From Pleurotus djamor (lineage: Eukaryota; Basidiomycota; Agaricomycetes; Agaricales; Pleurotaceae), in contig JAPEVF010000105.1 in NCBI GenBank assembly GCA_029747585.1, positions 45,627-109,626 of the forward strand: a DNA stretch of 64,000 nucleotides, read 5' to 3'. Under the pieces are notes generated by a model. The model ran no database searches. It was not told where the DNA came from and saw only the letters and a program-made list of their open reading frames with translations. The position numbers and the translations under genes are program-made. Below are positions 1-11,593 of the stretch, piece by piece. Position 1 is the stretch's first letter, and each line of letters starts with the position of its first letter.

Positions 1-870
1 ACAAGTTGCGTTTCCGATCACGGTGGCGGCGCACTTGCTTCGCGCATGGGGGTGAGTTGATTCTCCTTAACCGCGTTGATGCTGCCTCACTCATCTGGGT
101 CATCTGCGTAGGCTATTATGGTATATCATTATACCTTTTAATAAGAGCCCTAGACCACTCACTCATACCTTCTTTTAGGCCTCAGCTGTTCTCATGGACC
201 TGGTGTCGTTGGTCGTAGTTGTTTCCGTAAGCTGTTCCCATCCCTCGGCATCCCTCCCTATCTCATCGCCGCGACACCCTTTCTATGATCCATTTACAGC
301 ACGCCCTTCGCATTCGGAGTTTTCAAGGTCATTTGGGTAAAATATTCATCCGACAAGGCCAGTGTTGGGTACTCCTGCCCACGATCTTATCGCTGACTTA
401 CGGACTTTGGGTTTAGGCATCTTCTCTTTTGCCATAGCCCTGAGTGCCAATCTTGTCGCCGCAATTATCTACTTCGGGTAAGTGGTTCTGCACCCAGATT
501 TGCCATTGCGATTGATCAAAGCATCTAGAATTCCTTCCTCGCGTTATGGTATGCTCCTCGTGCTTTCCCAGTTAAAGTTTAATGAATAATTCTTTCACCC
601 CGCAGACGGTTCTGCTCTCCCCTTTTCCTTGGTTTTCACCAATGTGCGTGCCAACTTTTCGACCTGCTGACCTAGGCTGACCGTGGCTATCACTCTTCTA
701 GCTCACCGTACGTATCATCGAAAAATATCTGTTTTCCCAGTACAGCGATCTAATCTTGCTTTGTCATCGTTTTAGGCGGCGCGAATGTCAGTCCTTGGTC
801 TTCCATTCATCTATCACTCACCCATGACGCGTTTTCCTTAGGATTTTATCTCTTCGTCGCCAGGTGTCTC
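1..870 (+). other. Hydrophobic exons, possible 3' part of a multi-pass membrane protein
   Basis: Several short stretches here read as membrane segments on the plus strand (about 86-215, 392-485 and 600-720), separated by plausible GT-AG introns. The last stretch reads SPFPWFSPM followed, after an intron, by LTVAITLLAH, which loosely resembles the C-terminal helix of DUF6533-type proteins such as the one at 1739-3315. No start codon lies inside the window, and I could not join the exons into one convincing protein. It may be the end of a gene entering from the left edge or a decayed copy. The family is unassigned. Confidence 0.25.
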
Positions 871-1738
871 CTACAGAAACACAGATCACACGTCAACACT
901 CTATGCTCGTCAGACATGCACTAGCAACGGACAAACCCGATCATTGGACTATACACTAATTTCTCAAGTTCCCTCCTCGTTCTTCCACTCGTCCCTTCTG
1001 CTTTTTGTTATAGATGTTTTGCAAAGTGTAATTTAATAGTGTATCTATCATCTCCTCGGCCCTCTCTGTCATGTCCTAGCTTTCTGGTGAGTTATCGATT
1101 GTATGTTCATTTGTGGTTGTGAGTAGCTCGGCATGCTGATGTCATTTCTTGCTCCCGCAGTTACTTTTTTGTTGGCCTTCGTTCAGGTTTACTTAGCGTC
1201 AGAATTAACCACGGTCATATCGCTGCATCATCCATCACGTCTACCACCCATGCCTGTGTGATGTCTGGCCTACTTATATGCTCATAAAGGTCTCAGGGCT
1301 GGACGTTTGTGTTGACATTGTCAATTTCCGCGGTGAATCGCCTTCGGATTGCACATGTTGGCGGGGATAATCCTATACAACCGCTCGAAGAGACGTGCTT
1401 GCAAATCATGGTTATGATCTGCCATATCCCTGGACCACTAACTTCTTTACCATGCGTCTTTATTCCGGGTTTGCGCGGATTCTCCTCTCTTCAACCCATT
1501 CATCCCTCTTCTCGCCGTCTCGGAGTCCTTGAGAAGAAATGGGACCATGGAATAACGTGTCTGTCGCTCTAGATGCTCAACGGTGAGACTGGCCACCAGC
1601 TTTCCGTTTCAAATTCTCTTACCGAAGCGGCTTTAGGTTCGGATTTGCTATATCAGGTCCATTTCTTTTTATTGCTTTCGGTTTGCGGCCACTCATCCGT
1701 CCCAACTTTTTAAAGGTCTTTGTGAATATCAAACCTAT

Positions 1739-3315
1739 TTCGCACTCTCATGGGTTTACGCTGACATGGGTCCGGAGATTCGTTTCAAGCGTATGATTGG
1801 GTCCTGATGTACGTCAATGTCTCTTCAGCTTTCCACGTCACAAGTGACCAAGAGTATTTCTTACTGCGCTCCGATCAGGCTAGGCGATGAAATCACCCTT
1901 GTGAGCATCATATTCCTGTCGCGGTCATCTCATTCAAATGTTGAAATTGATTTTTGAGCCTAGATACACTCCGCCCCATGGACCACGGCGAAAATTGGAT
2001 ACTCACTCTGTCGATACTATCCCCTCGCAGTATGGCCGATAATCATGTATGCCTGGCATCCTGATCTGTCGCATGATGCGTGTTCGCCCTTAGTGAGGGT
2101 CGTGAATGTGCTACTTATCCCTCTGGTCCGTTTACCTCCAGAATCGTTTGCCATTAGAATCCCCTGGTTCTCATCATTCCTTAAAATCTAGCAAATATTC
2201 CCGCAAGGTCAGCTTGTGTTTGGATGCTCCATTTTCAGACGGACGTCATAATTTTTACTAGGTGTTATGTTCATGCGGGCGTATGCATTTACGTGCCGCC
2301 AGACGGTAGTGATTGCGATTCTACTCCCAATCTACGCCGCTCTTGTTGCGTTGAGTATTTGGACGTACGCTTGGAACAACATCCTCAGACAAAGCCCTCT
2401 TGACGAGTGGCTTCGTGCGGGTTGCGTCCCCGGCGCCATCAGGCAAACACAATTTGCTAGCATGGGGGTATGTTTAACGCTGCGCCGTCCAATTACCGAT
2501 CCTGAACTACGCTGCCATCATATAGGCTGTTTTGGTGAGCCAAACCCGAACTCATAGCCTTCTCATTAGATGTATTTGATTCAGGGTACTACGGCCTTGT
2601 TGGACTTCCTGTCGCTTTTGATTGTCCTCAAAGTAAGCGACCACTCCGATCCCCCTATGCTCGGCCCTCACTGGGCAATCGTCTCTTCAGCATGCCATTC
2701 GGACGCAAACTCTCGATAGCAGGCTCGGACAGACTTTCGTCTTCCAAGGTAGGATACCATCGTTTCAAACCACCCTAGCCCAGCTGAACGCATAAACACA
2801 TTGCAGGCCTCTGTAACTTTGGGATTGTCCTTACCATCAACACTGTAGCTGCTGGAGTTTACTTCCGGTGAGACATCCATTCGAGGTAATCGCTCGATTT
2901 TTTAACGGTGAATCTCTGCCCTGCTAAGAGGACTCGGACATTATGGTCTGTTTTGGTTTAGTCAGTCATATGTGCGGACCTCATCCTCGAATCCTTATCC
3001 AGATGGAATTTGCCTAGCTTTCAGTTTGGTCCTTACAAACGTAAGCCCGCGACGACTTTGAATTAGTTCGAGTCGTTGACGTTTATCTCGCCCAGGTCGT
3101 CGTACGTAGCTTGTTTTACTTCCAATGTCTAATGAACATGCAGTCTCACCGCGAGGTCCTCACTCGTTATCAAGGCCGCAAGAATGTATGTCTCATCACT
3201 TTCTTGCTTCGTCCCGGTCAGCGACTTGATGCTGTGATAGGATCCTTACTCTGCGTTCACGAGCGTCACCGACAAACTCTGTCATAGCGGGAAGGCATTC
3301 GAGGATTGTTCGTGA
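1739..3315 (+). CDS. DUF6533-type seven-helix membrane protein, intron-rich
   Basis: The exons assemble into the N-terminal signature of the basidiomycete DUF6533 family: AYDWVLM then LGDEITL, then WTTAKIGYSLCRYYPLAVWP, each separated by a short intron. A later exon reads VMFMRAYAFTCRQTVV followed by a hydrophobic helix, which is the usual next helix of these receptor-like proteins. Further exons (GYYGLVGLPVAF near 2587, FGIVLTINTVAAGVY near 2821) and a final exon ending KAFEDCS-stop at 3313-3315 complete the gene. Family members are predicted multi-pass membrane proteins of unknown function, sometimes compared to G-protein-coupled receptors. The start codon was not fixed, and the first coding exon could begin anywhere between about 1400 and 1770. 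At least eight introns are needed. Confidence 0.45.
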
Positions 3316-3963
3316 GGGGCTCAGACGTCGACGACCAGACCACTGGGTGATTGAAGATGTAGTAGACAGTGAGGAGTGATTCTCGTTTCGAGATCTAGCT
3401 TGTAATTTCTTGACACACTACGAAACATGGAAGAAACTTTTCATTTTTTTTCAGGTCCGCTACGACATTTCGAGCAAAGCTCGGTCGCATCAAACACCAC
3501 TCCCCAACCCAGAAACCTAACACCTTTGCACTCAAAAAAAATGGATGAAAACGTATATTCGTTGGCTGAATGAAAAGGATCTCCATCCTAACTACGTACG
3601 TAGGTACTACAAGGACAAAAAAGTAGGGGTATACATATTGCTTGTGTGTATAGACAAAATGAGGGATGAACTCAATAATGGTATCGAAAAGGGGTAGCAG
3701 GTATGTATGAACGTAGATAGGGAGACAGCATCGCCCGCGAGGCAAAGGGAATCATTAGACATCGGTGGTCCTGTCTTCTGTTATCAGAGAGAGAGAGCGT
3801 ACCGATGGCGAAGAACAACAAAAAGACGGAGAAGGGCGATGGGGAGAGGGTTTACAACAAGGAGAGAAAAAAGGGAATCAAGAACCATAGAAAAAGAGAG
3901 TACATCCTTCACAATCTTCCATATCCTTTGAGCTTCTCCGCTTCACAAGAAAATTCAAGGAAA
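3316..3963. other. Intergenic, 3' flanks of two converging genes
   Basis: This stretch lies between the stop of the DUF6533-type gene and the stop of the minus-strand membrane protein gene. I see no coding signature. It is probably 3' untranslated sequence of both, with A-rich runs near 3535 and 3820-3900. Confidence 0.5.
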
Positions 3964-5535
3964 TCAGAATCCACCATACGCATCATCGGGGTTATAAATA
4001 GTCGAATAAACAGTGTCGGGACGTTTCGTCTGAGCTGTGTTAACAGCCGACGGTCGTGGTTCTGGTTGTTGCTGTTGGTATTGCGGTTGCTGGTGTTCGT
4101 ATTGTTGGGATGGTTGGGTGGAATACGAACTAGGCGTCGCTTGCTGAGATCTTGGTATAGGCGACGGCGAAGGAGACATGTCGGACTCGTAGTCCGATCC
4201 TGGGTTTTGTACATAGAACTTTCTTCTCACCGGCGCAGGCTTAGCACGTGCGGATGGGGGAGGGGGCAACGAGGAACGTTCAACGTCGACGTACTGCCCA
4301 TGCATACCATAGACGGGAGACGGCGTGGATCGTTCACGTGTAGCGGCAGCCGAAGGGGGAGAAGGCTGGCGGGTCAAAGGGACAGAGGTGACGGGAGGCG
4401 CAATAGGCGCTTCGTGCGGATTTGGCAGAGCGGATATGGTAGACACGGGAGAAGTTGGCGAAGGCTGAGCGGCAGGATAATACGAAGGTGGTTGCGGGTA
4501 TGCATAGGGCGAGGGACCCGGTGAGAGAGCAGGAGGCTTTACAGTTGGAGCAGGTGGCAATGCGGTGTCAATGCGAATATTAACTTGTCCCGACGAATAT
4601 CCATCATGGATCTGGCTCCCATAAAATCCGGTAACGGGCGAATTTGCAGGGTACTTGAAATCTGCACCGAACGGCTTCCTTGGGGAATAGGTGACTTTTT
4701 CCTGAATGACGGGCGGCGGGGGGTCTGATTTGGAATCATCAAGGAGAACGGCAGAGCGTCGGAAGGCAGAAGCCTGAAAAGCGACGTCTTGCTTTCGCTT
4801 TTGATAGCGTCGCTATGGGAATATTTACCAATGAACGCCAGCACGCGATCGAGGAAATCCCGAGACTAACCATGAAAAATACAATGGCAAAGGTGATGCC
4901 AATGAGTGCGATAATCCCGCCAATCACCCCACCTGCCAAGGCACCGCTGTTGACCGATGCAGATGCATCTGAGGCAGCGATAGCAGTGGATGAAGCTGAA
5001 ACGCTGGCGGAGGACGTAGTCAACGCTCTACTAGCAGATGATGTGTTTCGAGGTCGGGCGGATGCCTAGACGACAATATGAGTTTCGTTCGTTCCTTGGA
5101 ACTGTATAATATAATACGAACCGCTGACGAAGAGGATACCACTCTGGCGGGGGGAGATGATGTCCGCAAAACCGATGAAGTAGTAGTAGTCCCACGAACA
5201 GGCGGGGAAACGGCTGGACTCGTCGGTCGTGGGGGTACCACAGACGTTGTCGTCGGGGTCACCACTCTAACGCTCGCTGAATGCGATCCACAACTAAGTT
5301 ATTTAGAATGCAAAAAATTGGGATTCGACGCACTAGTGGTTGGGAATTCAACTGTCCGGCCCAACGGCACAGAGAAGGGGTCCGTTGTAGCCGTAGTTGT
5401 CGGTACAGGTCTAGCAGGCCTCCTGGGGGTCTCAACCTCGTCGTCATCGTCTACAGCGACAGGACGCCCTTGTCGCGCGACCAAACCACCAGATCTCCTG
5501 TGTGCCTCGCGAGGCGAGTGTCTATGTTGTATCAT
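3964..5535 (-). CDS. Ser/Thr/Pro-rich single-pass membrane protein, paralog 1
   Basis: From the ATG at 5535 the protein has a low-complexity ectodomain rich in Pro, Ser and Thr. One transmembrane helix follows (about 4860-4950, starting GALAGGVIGGIIALIG), then a basic stop-transfer stretch beginning RRYQKRKQ and a long Pro/Ser/Gln-rich cytoplasmic tail. An intron of about 58 bases follows the helix, and others interrupt the ectodomain. The motif FRRSAVLLDD after the helix and the C-terminal end DDAYGGF recur in the paralog at 11594-12901, which confirms both models. The layout matches fungal Mid2/SKG6-like or mucin-like cell-surface sensors, but no sequence match to a named sensor was seen, so the function is inferred only. 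The stop codon is at 3964-3966. Confidence 0.7.
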
Positions 5536-5976
5536 TTTTGGCGATAAAAAAGAATGGACTATTTTCAAAAGAATGTGGTGGAGAAACGGGGGGAAGGAGT
5601 CCCGGTAGCGTAGGTACGAGGAGGAGCACGAACGCTACCTGGAAGATGGTGGTGAGAGGGAAAAGTTGAATTTCGGACAATGAGCTCCAACTCTTGGCAA
5701 ATAGGGGAATCTTCGTCACATGCCCGCTCAGACCCTAACTCGTCCATATCGCCCAACCAACCAACCCAAACCCGCATGGACGATGGCACTGGTACACATG
5801 GCGTTTTCCCCGTCATTGAGGCCGCATTATGCGTGATATGTCTATTTTTAATTGTCAATCACGACTACGCTCCACTTGAGCAGTTGTCATCAGTAAAAAC
5901 ATATTAACAAAGACAGACATGGCAACCATTTCAAAAATTTCCCGTGTCAAGACAGGAGCCCCTACTGCTGGATTTC
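5536..5976. other. Intergenic 5' flank
   Basis: Upstream region of the minus-strand membrane protein gene and downstream of the tRNA. No coding pattern or repeat was recognised. Confidence 0.5.
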
Positions 5977-5982
5977 AAAAAA
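5977..5982 (-). terminator. RNA polymerase III terminator of tRNA-Gly
   Basis: A run of six T on the minus strand lies 24 bases beyond the mature 3' end of the tRNA, the usual signal for RNA polymerase III termination. Confidence 0.75.
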
Positions 5983-6006
5983 TGAAGGAGGGCGTTTGTA
6001 ATGAAG

Positions 6007-6089
6007 TGCATCAAGCGAGAATCGAACTCGCGGCGGGTCGAATCGTGAACAAATGGCAACGACCCAGGTTACCACTACCCCATTGATGC
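6007..6089 (-). tRNA. tRNA-Gly (GCC) with a 12-nt intron
   Basis: The minus strand folds as a full cloverleaf. The acceptor stem pairs GCATCAA (6089-6083) with TTGATGC (6014-6008), with discriminator A at 6007. The D stem is GGGT/ACCT, the anticodon stem GGTCG/CGACC and the T stem GCGAG/CTCGC with loop TTCGATT. The anticodon GCC is at 6057-6055. The space between the anticodon-stem arms is 19 nt instead of 7, so a 12-nt intron (6053-6042) sits at the canonical position after nucleotide 37. Removing it leaves a 71-nt tRNA, normal for tRNA-Gly. The terminal CCA is not encoded, as expected for a eukaryotic nuclear gene. Confidence 0.95.
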
Positions 6090-6493
6090 AGACATTCAAA
6101 AATAGCGCCACAACGTTGACTACAACGTTGAGTTGCGCAGTGATCAATCCTGGCTATTTGTGCTATGACTCTTTTCGCTAGGCTCATATTCCAGCCTCTA
6201 TGACGGGAGGATGACAGTCGATCCTATCTCTTCGCCGATGCCTGATTTCAGCGCTAACCATCCAGCTATGTTTTGATGGGATGGTAAATACGACTCTGAA
6301 AGCTCAGAATCAGTTAGGAACCGGAGAAAGAGCGAAGGAACACCAACTCGGGAGCTCGTCGAAATCGATGGCTATTGTGTATATCCCTGGTATTGTAATT
6401 GCAAGAGCGTCAAAGATAGCTCGTCGACAAATAGGCCAGAGAAGTACGCACATACTAAAAGCATGGACGACGGATCGCTTCCTTGAAACCTTC
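6090..6493. other. Intergenic, nothing recognised
   Basis: Between the tRNA 5' end and the stop of the ULD_2 gene. No supported coding or structural feature. Confidence 0.4.
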
Positions 6494-7814
6494 TTAGGCA
6501 ACTTCCATAGATCCATCACCGATTGAGTTTGCTACTGTAGGCAGATTACTCACCATGTTTATAACACGAAATCGACGCAGTTGCTTCAAATTCCTTTGGA
6601 ATGCCTCTCTTCGCAGCTGTGGAGTGGCACCCTGGTCGAGGTCTGAACCGTCTGCACCTAACTGTTCGGATACGCGGATGATTGTTCCGCAGGAACTGCA
6701 CAGGACGGGCCTCTTCTTCATCGAGTAAATGATTCAAGGAGAAGTACAACATACCATACAATCTTCCCGTCCGGGACTCCGGGACTGGTCGCGCAATGTC
6801 TATCACAACTGGGACACTTTTGATAATACATTTGGCCGTTATTCCGTATGATCACGCTCATGCTGATGGTAGAGTTCGGTTTGATCGTACTGTCCCAAGT
6901 TTCTGGACTGATGATTTCGTCACTATCCTCCTTCATGAATTCGAGATCGTCATGGTTGAGGCACTGAGTGAAGTCCTGTCCTCGTAGGTACGACTTAAGA
7001 ACCAACTCGAATGACTGATAAGGCCGTGTGAGTCCAAATATCCACGACGTGGTAGAAGAGTAGCCGAAAGATGTCTTACCTTCCACGTGGAGCACAAACT
7101 GAAAGGCAGCCTGATCCGTTTGGAGGCGACGTCGATAAGCCAGACACATTCGCTAGGGTTGTCCAGCAGTAGATGCAATTGGTGGATAGATAGACGAGTC
7201 TGTTTAGCAATGGAAAGTTGCTGAGCCATCATTTCAGCCATATGGTCTGATGTCAGGCTAATAAGAAAAAGTCNAAACTCTAAAAGACGAGAGAAAGAGG
7301 TGTCTTCGCACAGCATGATAGACGATAAAATTAGAGTCATAGACTCCCTTTCGTGCGAGAGTTTCGTCTTGAGTTTCGTAACGTGCTTCTTCATCAATGC
7401 GGCCCAGCAAATTCTTTTCCAGGTGGCCACAATCGGGTTTGCAGAAGCATTTCCAGAGAGGTAGACGTCGTAGCTTTGCACTCGAGCGTTAAACGCCTCC
7501 AACAAGGTGTGACACCGAGCTATTGATTCGTCTACGCTGCAACATAGGTCGCTGATATGAACGGTATCCAGACAATCAGGAATAACCAAGGATGCCGAAG
7601 AGATCGAGGGCTGAAGATCCGTTGCGGGCGAGAAGCGTTTTGGGAGAGTATCAGCGACCCTCTTCGTCCTATCGAGGATGGCGCCGAAGTAGATGAGCTC
7701 CTGGGAGAGAGCTTGGTGCTCCACAGGTGCCCGCCGACTATTTGAGAGTACGCGGATTATGTGATAAGCGAGGCCAATCGTGGCGACGATGTCGCCAATG
7801 TTGATGGAGATCAT
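6494..7814 (-). CDS. Fungal ubiquitin-like domain (ULD_2) protein with CxxC pair
   Basis: The ATG at 7814 gives MISINIGDIVATIGLAYHI, the usual helical start of a basidiomycete family that carries a ULD_2-type ubiquitin-like domain. A helical N-terminal region of about 200 residues follows. The ubiquitin-like segment starts IWLIDVASKRIRLPF-like at CVWLIDVASKRIRLPF, is interrupted by an intron after CSTWK, and continues SFELVLKSYL to SPETWDSTIKPNSTISMSVII. After it come CPSC and, beyond another intron, CSSC, which form a likely zinc ribbon. An ambiguous base at 7274 leaves one residue undefined. An in-frame ATG at 7916 would add 34 residues, but the downstream one fits the family better. The last exon border near 6555 is uncertain. 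Molecular function of the family is unknown. Confidence 0.7.
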
Positions 7815-9150
7815 GTCTGAGGGATGGTGTTGGAAAGACTCCAAACGCCTCTTCCCTATATTATACGCGTAGAGCATCTGGTATAAGGAGTCATTGATGC
7901 GGGACTCTCGCAGCATTCAACTTTAGGGATTTGCTGAAAGAGAACAAGTGAGTCATAAGTAGAACCGGCCGATCGGTCCTACCACTCGAAGAGGACATAC
8001 CTACAAACCAAGAAAAGGATATCGAGATAGTGCAGAGATAGATTTGAACGAGCGGTTGTATCCGAGGGCCACAGGAACCCAAGCGGACCAGGACCTGGAA
8101 CGCGCAGGCGCTTCTCACGGATAAAGTTTGCGGTAATTTTCGAGATATGGAAAAGAACACAAGGGTAAACTTTGAGTCGACACCAGGGCTGTTGTCCTGA
8201 GAGTGTAGGCTTCGCATCGAGCGCTGGAAATGCGAGGAAGGGTTCCTAAGCTGTGTTTGTGAGCGTTAGAAGGCCTAGAAAAGGTTTCATAGACTGCGAC
8301 TTGGAGTGGATATTGTCTCCAAAGGCCAATCGACAAGTTATATGAATCCACAGTTGGTACAAATGCGGTTTAGGTGACAGCAAGTAATCCATGCGTTGCG
8401 AGTAGACAGAAGAGTCTTCGATGTTAGAACGGCCAGGGTGAAGGGTGAAATGCGGTACATAATAGTGAGTAAGCGATGGCGAATGGCAGGAGGTTGAAAC
8501 GTTGGGGATTGAGTTGGATTGGGAACGCAGGGGCAGTGACATCACGTGCTAGCAGAGCCCGTCGGACTTCACGGTGTCCTCGGTCATTGGCCCATTTACT
8601 TCCTGCTTCTAAATCTACAGGGTCGGTCTTCTTTTGCTTTTCAACATATCAAGACCTCTTATGCTCAACCGAATGTTCCCACCGCAGGTGGTGAAGCGGC
8701 ATTCATACACCGGCTCGCGACGGCAGGGTTGTTCCGACGGACTTGTCAAACTGCGGCCACCTGTCTTGCGCCTCCCCGAACAATTTCAGGTCTTCTCTAC
8801 CGTATCGTTGAAGAGTCATCGATGTACCACCATTCTCTCCGTGAATCAGATGACCTCTCGATTCTGATGATACCATTTGTACCTAAGGACAAATTGCCGA
8901 TGATTTTTTCTTCGTCACGCCTTGTGGATTGTGCTATCAGTTTCTGCTCCTATGGGAAACAGCTGCGCCTTTATTGTATCTCGACTACTTATGGGCTACC
9001 TCCTCGAGGCTTCTTTAAGGGCTATGCCCGTCGCAAGCGGTGCTACATACCCATCACTTGCGCCCACAACCATCACCTCCTCTCGTTTATAAACCTCTTA
9101 CTGGGACTGTGCTTTCTTGTGGTCTCTATTCACTCCCTAGGTATATCTCG
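7815..9150. other. Intergenic between divergent ULD_2 and RTA1-like genes
   Basis: This shared upstream region holds no coding pattern that I recognise. Short open frames on both strands lack family signatures and consistent splice sites. It probably contains both promoters. Confidence 0.4.
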
Positions 9151-10532
9151 ATGGACTCGTCAATCGGTCAAACCCAACTATACGGATATGTACCGACGCA
9201 ATACGTCGCCTACATCTTCGTAGTCCTCTTTATCCTGTCTACTCGTGCGTCTTCTTTCTCAAGTGTATTTTAAGAACATGTCACGAGATCAAGCGCAGTT
9301 ACACACGGTGTACAGGCTGTCTGGACCCGTGCATGGTGGCTCCTCCCGACGGCATGTTTCGCTGGGTCTATCGAAGTGGTCGGCTGGGTAGGAAGGCTCT
9401 GGTCCAGCTACTCGCCCACTGCGAAGACGCCGTTTCAAATCCAGTGAGCAGCGCCCCGAAATGTGTATCTGATCAACTGATGGTGTGTGCTAACTTTGAT
9501 ACAAGGATCTTGGCTACCATCGTCGCCCCAACCCCCCTCATCGCCGCTAATTTCATGATTCTCGGTAGAATCATTCTTCGACTTGGTCCTTCGTACAGTC
9601 GTTTGAGACCAACTTGGTGTACGTTCTTGCCTCTCTCTCTCATCTTGAAGTCGGTCTGATTGATGTTGATCGCCGTATAGATGCATGGACCTTCTTGGGC
9701 TTTGTGAGCTACGAATCTAAGGAACGCGTGGTAACGGTTCTCACCTTTCATTGTCTAGGATATCATTGGTTTCTTCATCCAAATGATAGGCGGTCTCATG
9801 ATCCTTTCTGCAACAAGCTCTGGCTCTGATCCATCTCGAGTGAGTTCTTTCCACCCTGCTATTAGCAATCAAAATGTTAACACAAACCAGGGTGTCAACA
9901 TCGTCATCATCGGTATCATATTTCAACTCTGTAAGTGCTGATCAATCATTGTTCACATCGTAAAATGCGTCACCTAGAGGACTAATTGAAGCCAACCAGG
10001 TGCTGTGATCCTCTTCGCACTCTGCGGAACAGAATTTTTCCTTCGATATCTCTATGAACGGCCTTGTCGCAAGGACGCCCAAACAGTAGTCGGAAGCAAA
10101 GTATTAATTAGGGGAGATTTCTCTCGTCGTCTCCGGATTCTTACCGCAGTCCTCGTATTCGGCACTGTCTGCTTGTTCATACGGTGAATATCCGCGTCGC
10201 CCCTTCCCTTCATTTTCGGCACGCTTACATTCTCTTCCATCAGAGCTATTTATCGTACCACAGAGCTACTGGAGGGCTGGGGTGGTCACTCTATGTCAGT
10301 CGAATGGTACTTTAGTACGTCCCCTTCGCCATTTATACACGCCAAAGCCAGTTTTAACTTCACCCACCTAGACGTGTTTGATGGAGCCATGGTAACCCTC
10401 GCCTTGATATCCTTCAACTTCGCTCACCCGGGATACCTTCTATCTGAGGAGAACTCCCGCGTCGAACATCCAGAAAGTTATAAACTCACCGGAACACTGC
10501 CCAACGGCGAGTCTGCCCACTTCCTAGCCTGA
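9151..10532 (+). CDS. RTA1-like lipid-translocating exporter family protein
   Basis: The ATG at 9151 gives MDSSIGQTQLYGYVPTQYVA, the typical RTA1 opening. The diagnostic segments follow in order: ARAWWLLP-like TRAWWLLPTACFAGSIEVVG, GRLWSSYSP, ILATIVAPTPLIAANFMILG, SRLRPTWYAWTFLGFDIIGF, FIQMIGGLMIL, FALCGTEFFLRYLYERP, the conserved IYRTTELLEGWGG and the last helix ending NFAHPGYLLSEEN. The exons join cleanly across about seven short introns; a 23-base exon near 9681-9703 restores the WYAWTFLGF segment. Seven membrane helices are expected. Family members act in the fungal plasma membrane or vacuole and are tied to resistance to 7-aminocholesterol and lipid traffic; the substrate here is unknown. 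The stop is at 10530-10532, and the gene appears intact. Confidence 0.9.
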
Positions 10533-11593
10533 GGTTCGCATCCTCTCCTCATTTTCGGACTTTTCACTTTGGACAATTTCGGACCACGATACCCTGATGG
10601 ACTGTTATCAACACTGAACACTACTCAGATTATGCATGTACAACTCCATACCTAGACTTGTAGAATAAACAGAGCATTGCTCGTACCAACTTGGGAGTTA
10701 TCCAGGAGTTAACAGGGTACGAGGTTACGTTGCGACTCACTTTCACTTTATCGACAGGTAAGACCCAACGCTAGATCGAGCACAAACTCATGCATAATTT
10801 TTAAAGGGAGAAAAAAGGGTAAATAAAGAATAATAAAAAAAACTCTATCGCTGGCAAGTGGCTAGTGACATGCACAGGAGTCTGTGGAAGGGGAGTAGGA
10901 GGGAGGGTTATAAATAATACACTGTCTCCTTCTCGTTAAAACCTGCGAGTACAAAGGAAGACGTCGAAGCCAAAGGGGGGAAGATGGGGAGAGGACAATC
11001 AATGGTGGAAGAGGTATAAAGTGGTACGAAGGTGCGAAGAACCCAAGGGCTAGGACGTGCAGTACCTCATACTGAAGTACACGGAGGAATATATACGCCA
11101 GGAAATTGAACTAGAAATGGTGGGAAGAAGGATACATCATGAACAATGTGTGACAGCGTATATGTACGACTGGGGTAGGGGAATGGATGGGATGGGGAGA
11201 CACAAACTACTACACATGCACTGCACAAGTTTCCGCGATACGAATTTTGGTATAGGGTATGGTTACCGGGATAGAAATAAATATGTATACGTTCGTAGTT
11301 CGAGTGGGTGTCTGCTGTCATAATGGATTTGAGGATTGGTATGGGGCGAGACCCTACTGGCGGCGGTGCGAGATGGGATATGTGGGATGTGGGGTAGAGA
11401 GGAAAGGGTCCGCCATGGAGGATAGGTGACGCCGCATGAATTGTGGGGAAAGAATGTGTGATGTCGATACTTTGGGTTATGTTGGACCAACGGGCAGATG
11501 GGATCCGATCTCTCTCTCTTTCGGTGGGTTGCGGGTACGATGCATCTTGGGGAAGATAAGATCTACTCTTCATACATCCGTCTTATCAGCATC
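10533..11593. other. Intergenic 3' flanks of converging genes
   Basis: Between the stop codons of the RTA1-like gene and paralog 2 of the Ser/Thr-rich membrane protein. An A-rich run near 10800-10850 and GT/GA-rich sequence near 11000-11450 look like untranslated or low-complexity DNA. No gene recognised. Confidence 0.45.

Noticed and set aside
3805..4524. Open frame of 239 codons on the plus strand
   Set aside because: It is antisense to the well-supported last exon of the Ser/Thr-rich membrane protein and is Arg-rich in the way expected for a complement of Pro/Ser codons.
9618..9760. Apparent gap in the RTA1-like protein between two helices
   Set aside because: A small exon (YAWTFLGF) bounded by GT-AG introns fills the gap exactly.
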